Positions 60,316-64,000 of a stretch of 64,000 nt of DNA are shown one piece after another. Position numbers and translations under genes: made by a program. Within the stretch, counting starts at the first letter, position 1. Every line of letters begins with the position of its first letter. The stretch lies in the NCBI RefSeq assembly GCF_014203235.1, contig NZ_JACHIN010000012.1:211210-275209 (forward strand), read 5' to 3'. Source of the DNA: Nonomuraea endophytica. GTDB lineage: Bacteria; Actinomycetota; Actinomycetes; Streptosporangiales; Streptosporangiaceae. Below the pieces are notes generated by a model, which saw nothing but the letters and a program-made list of their open reading frames with translations, made no database searches and was not told the origin of the DNA.

Positions 60316-61032
60316 GTGGACACCGAGGCATTGCCGCGCGGGCGCGCGCTGCTGGGCACCCGAGTCGCCGCCCTGATCACGGACTACATCAGGAAGCAGG
60401 GCCTCATGGAGGGCGACGAGCTGCCCTCTGAGGCCAAGCTGGCCGAGGAATACGGCGTGAGCCAGCGCGTGGTCCGCGACGCCTTCCGCTCACTCAGCCA
60501 GCAGGGCGTCATCCGCACCCGGCAGGGCAAGCGCGCCGTGGTCAGCGAGCTGCGCCCGGTCGCCGTCCACAGCTACTTCCGCCTGGCCATGGAGGCCGAC
60601 GGCTCGGCCATAGACGAGCTGGTCGAGATGCGCCTGGCCCTGGAGACCAAGGCCGCCGGGCTGGCCGCGGCCAGGATCACCGACCGGGAGCTGGAGGGCC
60701 TGCGCGCGCTGCTGGAGGAGGCCGACGCCGTCGGCGACGACCTGCAACGGCGGGTGGAGCTCGACCTCGCCTTCCACCTCGGCATCGTCAAGGCCGCCCG
60801 CAACCGCTTCTTCACCGCCGTGCTCGAGGCCCTGTCCGACGTGCTGGCCAACGAGCGGGAGAAGGGCAAGGAGCTGACGGAGTTCCTCGGCGAGACGCAC
60901 GCCGAGAGCGACGCCGAGCACAAGGCCCTGCTGCTCGGCCTCGGCACCCGCGACGCGGCGCTGGCCGAGCAGCAGATGCGCGCCCACCTGGAGCGCGTGC
61001 AGCGCACCTTCCGCGGCGACGACCTGGAGTAG
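60316..61032 (+). CDS. GntR/FadR-family regulator
   Basis: A 238-residue regulator. N-terminal GntR winged helix (VAALITDYIRKQGLMEGDEL, PSEAKLAEEYGVSQRVVRDA, FRSLSQQGVIRTRQGKRAVV) and a C-terminal FCD domain with VEMRLALETKAAGLAA, ELDLAFHLGIVKAARNRFF and HAESDAEHKALLLGLGTRD, whose Asp/His residues bind a metal in FCD proteins. FCD regulators usually sense sugar acids or other carboxylates, fitting the divergent dehydratase-aldolase pair. GTG at 60316 has GGAGG seven bases before; upstream frames have no coding signal. Confidence 0.93.
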   Translation: MDTEALPRGRALLGTRVAALITDYIRKQGLMEGDELPSEAKLAEEYGVSQRVVRDAFRSLSQQGVIRTRQGKRAVVSELRPVAVHSYFRLAMEADGSAIDELVEMRLALETKAAGLAAARITDRELEGLRALLEEADAVGDDLQRRVELDLAFHLGIVKAARNRFFTAVLEALSDVLANEREKGKELTEFLGETHAESDAEHKALLLGLGTRDAALAEQQMRAHLERVQRTFRGDDLE

Positions 61033-61067
61033 GGCCACGCCCCTGTGGGGGGCCGTGGCCGGAGTGG

Positions 61068-62327
61068 TCACTCCCAGACCGGTGCCCGCTCCGCCTCCCG
61101 GTAGCGGCGGTCGAACTCGGCCGTGCCGTCGTCCTCCTGCACCTCCAGATCGGCCCCGCGCGGCTGCACCGGCAGGTTGCCCACGTACCTGCACTCCTCG
61201 AAGAGCTGCTCGATCCCGGCGTAGCGGCGCACCCTGCCGTCGCCGAGGTGGAAGCCGAGCAGCTTGCGCGACGGCGACGTGGCGAACCCGTCCGGCACCC
61301 GCCAGCGCTCCAGCGCCTCCTCGTCGAACTCCACGCCCAATCCGGGCGACTCGGGCACCCTCGCGTAGCCGCCGCTGATCTCGATGGGCGTGGTGATCAG
61401 GTCGTCGGCGTAGATGTTGAGGCAGGTGACCGCCGGCCAGCGGGCGTGGGTGAGCACGGCGCCCAGGTGCAGCGTCCACGCCGTGGTCAGTCCCGGCCCG
61501 ACGATCTGCAGGAACAGGTCCTTGTTGAAGGCCGCGGCCTGCAGGCCCTGCGCGATCGTGCCGGCCACGCCCGCGTTGCACGAGACGAAGCCGTCGATGG
61601 CGTCCTCGCGCATCCAGACCGGGAACAGGGTCTTGTTGTAGTGCTCGGCCAGCGGCCGGTCGACGCGGGCGCGCAGCGCCTTCTGACCGGCCACGTCCGA
61701 CTGGAGCACCGGCGACTCGTAGACCCCGACGCGCGGGCTGCGGTCGAGCTCGCGCAGCACCTCGACGGCCTCGCCCGGCGTGCGCAGCATGCCGTTCCAG
61801 TCGAGGTCGAGGACGTAGGTGTCGGGCGTGACGGCGGAGATGGCCGCCACCTGCTCGTGGATGTCGAACCACGGCCTGGCCTTGAGCTTGTGCGCCAGGT
61901 AGCCATCGGCCAGCGCGTCCTTGGCCTCCTCCGCCAGCACCCGGGCCGGCATCTTGGTGCTCCACCAGGCCAGCGGGCACCACTGGCGGACCATGGGCTG
62001 GCCGAGCAGCTGGTACACGGGCACGCCCAGGGCCTTGCCGACCAGGTCGTAGAGGGCCATCTGGAGACCGGCGCCGAGCGAGTCGTCGCCCATCAGCTCG
62101 GCGGGGTGGCGGTCGAGGACCCGGGCCACGGTCGCGTCGGTGGTCCTGGCCCAGGTGTAGTGGGGCAGGCTCTCGCCGTACCCGATGAGGCCGGGGGAGT
62201 TGGTGCGGACCCGCACGACCTCCACGACGGCGAACTTGGAGACGAGGATCTCGTTCCACGGCCGCGAGCGTTCCGTGAACGGCACCCGCAGGGTGACGCG
62301 CTCGACGGCGGTGACGCGCAGGCTCAC
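61068..62327 (-). CDS. enolase-superfamily protein with atypical metal site
   Basis: A 419-residue member of the mandelate racemase/muconate-lactonizing group. N-terminal capping domain (VERVTLRVPFTERSRPWNEI), GYGESLPHYTWART, ALYDLVGKALGVPVYQLLG and HKLKARPWFDIHEQV (K-x-K) are typical. The first two ligands are present (YVLDLDWNGML, GVYESPVLQ), but where a third D/E is expected the chain reads NKTLFPVWMREDAIDGFVSC, with no clear acidic residue in register. The catalytic histidine is also not obvious. It may be a racemase or dehydratase with a shifted ligand, or non-catalytic. GTG start overlaps the DUF4838-like gene by four bases. Confidence 0.85.
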   Translation of the reverse strand: MSLRVTAVERVTLRVPFTERSRPWNEILVSKFAVVEVVRVRTNSPGLIGYGESLPHYTWARTTDATVARVLDRHPAELMGDDSLGAGLQMALYDLVGKALGVPVYQLLGQPMVRQWCPLAWWSTKMPARVLAEEAKDALADGYLAHKLKARPWFDIHEQVAAISAVTPDTYVLDLDWNGMLRTPGEAVEVLRELDRSPRVGVYESPVLQSDVAGQKALRARVDRPLAEHYNKTLFPVWMREDAIDGFVSCNAGVAGTIAQGLQAAAFNKDLFLQIVGPGLTTAWTLHLGAVLTHARWPAVTCLNIYADDLITTPIEISGGYARVPESPGLGVEFDEEALERWRVPDGFATSPSRKLLGFHLGDGRVRRYAGIEQLFEECRYVGNLPVQPRGADLEVQEDDGTAEFDRRYREAERAPVWE

Positions 62328-64000
62328 GGAGCCTCCTTGGCGATGTTGAGCAGGGAGATGTCGTCGAAGTCCACCGTGACCTCGGCGGCGCTGTCCACCA
62401 GGAAGATGAGCTCGACCCCCCCGACGGGGATGTTGCGGGCCTTGTCGGGGATCTCGCAGTCGAGCCGCAGCGGGGTCCAGGTGTCGTTGGCGCGCAGGCT
62501 GATCACGGGGGAGCGCACGGAGCTGCTCGGGATGGGGGTGCCGGCGGCGTCGCACAGGTCGAGCGCGAGCTGGACCGACGCCGCGGTGCCCGCCGGGGCC
62601 CGGTAGGAGGCGGTGAACCTGGCCAGGCCGGGTGTGACGGCGATCTTCTGGCAGGGCCCGCCCCAGCCGCTGCCGCTCACCCGCAGCACGGCCTGGTCCG
62701 GCGGGCGGGAGACGGTCCTGGTGGGGTGGGAGCGCTGCAGCCGCGTCCACGGGGGCAGGCCGGAGGTGAGGTCCGGGTTGACGACGAGGTTGGGCGCGGG
62801 CAGGCCGCGCAGCACGAGCGCGGCGTAGGGGTTCGCCGCCGACAGGCTCCTGGCCAGGTCGGTGACCGGGCCGCCTGCGGGCTCGTGGGCGCGGATGTAG
62901 CCCACGACACCCCAGTACTCGCCCGCGTTCCAGCCCGTCCAGACCAGGTTGGGGTGGGAGGCGGGGTTCATCTGCAGCACCAGCACCGGATCGGTGGCGA
63001 ACTCCTTGATCAGCGCCAGCCGCCGCGCCGCCTGGTCCAGCCGCCGCTGATGCGCGTCCGCGCTGCCCTGGAGCATCGCGAGCGCGGCCTCCTGCGTCGC
63101 GGGCGGGGTGACCGCGCGCGGGTAGCTGAGCGCCGAGGCCTCGTAGAACTCGTACGCGCGCCGCAGCACCGTCGCCCTGGCCCGCTGCGGCGCCGTGGCC
63201 GCCCGTGCCACCACCGAGTCGAGCAGGGTACGGCTGCGCGTCATGTCGCCGTCCTGGACCAGTTCGAGGTAGTGCGGCAGGTTGAAGGTCTGGTAGGTGG
63301 CGTTCGGCAGGAACCACGCCGAGCCGGGCACCCGCTCGGCCCAGAACTTCTCCCATAAGTCGAAATATGCCTGCAGATCCCCGGCGGCCGTCTTGCCGAC
63401 CGCGCGCTCGCACCACTCCCGCTGGAGCGCCACCGGGTCGGCGTCGGCGTTCCACTGCAGCTTGGCGTTCACCCATGGCTTGGGGCCCTCGCCCCAGTTC
63501 GGGTAGAGCTCGGCGTAGTGGGCGACGATGCCGCGTGCCTTCGCGTAACGCATGGTCTTGGCGTAGCGGCGGGTGAACATCCTCGGCAGCAGGTACGGCG
63601 CGCCGTACAGGTAGTCGTAGAACCCGAGCTGCGAGCTGACCGCCAGCCACCGCTCGACCAGCGCGTGCCCGGCCGACTCGACGGCCGGGTCGGTCCAGGC
63701 GTAGCGGTCCTGGGTGAGGAAGGGCACCACCTGCCGGTGCAGCTTGAAGGACGGCGGCGTCTCCAGCTTGCGGTAGGCCAGCAGCCCGAACCGCTTGCCG
63801 GGGTACTCCAGCAGCACCCGGCGCACGACCTCGTTGACCCAGGCGTAGTAGGCGGGCACCGGATCGGCCTCGGCGAACCCCTCGCCGTCGTTGACCCCGA
63901 GCGAGTACGAGCTCGAGCCGGGGTTGGCGGCGAAGTGCTCCAGGATGCCGGTGACGGCGGCGTCGATCGTGCCGGGCTCGGTGAACACGGGCTGCCAGCC
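62324..64000 (-). CDS. DUF4838-like glycan-associated protein (partial)
   Basis: The 5' end lies beyond the right edge; 558 residues are visible. The start of the visible part (SLGVNDGEGFAEADPVPAYY, AWVNEVVRRVLLEYPGKRFG, LLAYRKLETPP, YPNWGEGPKPWVNAKLQWNA) matches DUF4838, a TIM-barrel-like domain related to alpha-glucuronidase-type hydrolases. The last 160 residues (about 63.0 to 62.3 kb) form a beta-sandwich resembling a carbohydrate-binding module (RFTASYRAPAGTAASVQLAL, VTVDFDDISLL). It probably acts on a uronate- or acid-containing glycan outside the cell, but the signal peptide is out of view. Coupled to the second enolase-superfamily gene, so the two likely handle the same substrate. Confidence 0.8.
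   Translation of the reverse strand, partial: GWQPVFTEPGTIDAAVTGILEHFAANPGSSSYSLGVNDGEGFAEADPVPAYYAWVNEVVRRVLLEYPGKRFGLLAYRKLETPPSFKLHRQVVPFLTQDRYAWTDPAVESAGHALVERWLAVSSQLGFYDYLYGAPYLLPRMFTRRYAKTMRYAKARGIVAHYAELYPNWGEGPKPWVNAKLQWNADADPVALQREWCERAVGKTAAGDLQAYFDLWEKFWAERVPGSAWFLPNATYQTFNLPHYLELVQDGDMTRSRTLLDSVVARAATAPQRARATVLRRAYEFYEASALSYPRAVTPPATQEAALAMLQGSADAHQRRLDQAARRLALIKEFATDPVLVLQMNPASHPNLVWTGWNAGEYWGVVGYIRAHEPAGGPVTDLARSLSAANPYAALVLRGLPAPNLVVNPDLTSGLPPWTRLQRSHPTRTVSRPPDQAVLRVSGSGWGGPCQKIAVTPGLARFTASYRAPAGTAASVQLALDLCDAAGTPIPSSSVRSPVISLRANDTWTPLRLDCEIPDKARNIPVGGVELIFLVDSAAEVTVDFDDISLLNIAKEAP

Overview
The window is a 64 kb stretch of high-GC chromosome with GTG and TTG starts, long chains of ATGA/GTGA 4-base stop/start overlaps, a SARP-NB-ARC-TPR regulator and a DUF574-type (SAV2177-like) methyltransferase. 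This points to a filamentous actinomycete. A Streptosporangiaceae member such as Nonomuraea is my best guess, but it is an inference from gene style and not an identification. I saw no tRNA, rRNA, CRISPR array, insertion sequence, integrase or phage gene, so this looks like chromosomal accessory territory rich in sugar and amino-acid catabolism, secreted enzymes and one-component regulators.

Layout. (1) 1-6627, minus: a tightly coupled exopolysaccharide operon (initiating sugar transferase, O-antigen-ligase-like polymerase, MurJ/Wzx-like flippase, polysaccharide deacetylase, GT4 glycosyltransferase, Wzz-like protein running off the left edge). (2) 7238-9722, plus: two secreted proteins, each followed by a gap or terminator. 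(3) 9993-16455, minus: a self-contained PTS operon (DeoR regulator, PfkB kinase, mannitol-type EIIC, EIIB and EIIA, Zn-dehydrogenase, HPr and Enzyme I), with a good promoter and paired direct repeats in front. (4) 16584-18167, minus: a secreted BNR/Asp-box protein, divergent from a FAD monooxygenase-TetR pair. (5) 21838-34737, minus: a 13-gene catabolic/transport operon (two Gfo/Idh oxidoreductases, FAH-family hydrolase, oligopeptide-type ABC transporter, RidA, D-aminoacylase, IclR regulator, amidohydrolase, D-threonine-aldolase-like PLP enzyme), divergent from a HemL-like aminotransferase. (6) 36157-40465, minus: a methyltransferase and a ribose-type sugar ABC transporter. (7) 40672-45341: an AfsR-like SARP regulator, a 48-residue secreted peptide gene just downstream, a truncated and catalytically degenerate class III lanthipeptide-synthetase (LanKC)-like gene facing it, and a small Cys-containing secreted protein. 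(8) 45453-55973: a secreted GH8 glycosidase, a TetR/FAH-metallo-beta-lactamase fusion cluster, GrpB, a secreted carboxylesterase with its TetR, a serine beta-lactamase-family protein and another TetR. (9) 56086-64000: a sugar-dehydrogenase, hydrolase, aldolase, two enolase-superfamily proteins, a GntR regulator and a DUF4838-like protein, which together resemble non-phosphorylative sugar-acid catabolism.

The strongest unexplained signal is a 21-bp imperfect palindrome present twice in front of the BNR gene (18197-18217, 18220-18240) and twice in front of the 34.8 kb divergent locus (34780-34800, 34811-34831). At both loci one copy lies in the 17-bp spacer between a -35 and a -10 hexamer. This links a secreted glycan-active protein to the peptide-transporter/D-aminoacylase/aminotransferase cluster as one regulon, with the IclR protein at 23761-24624 as the obvious candidate regulator. 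The second is the SARP-TPR regulator with its tiny downstream secreted peptide, arranged like an RRNPP receptor-peptide pair, beside a LanKC-like pseudokinase that has lost its cyclase domain, its ATP-binding lysine and its DFG aspartate.
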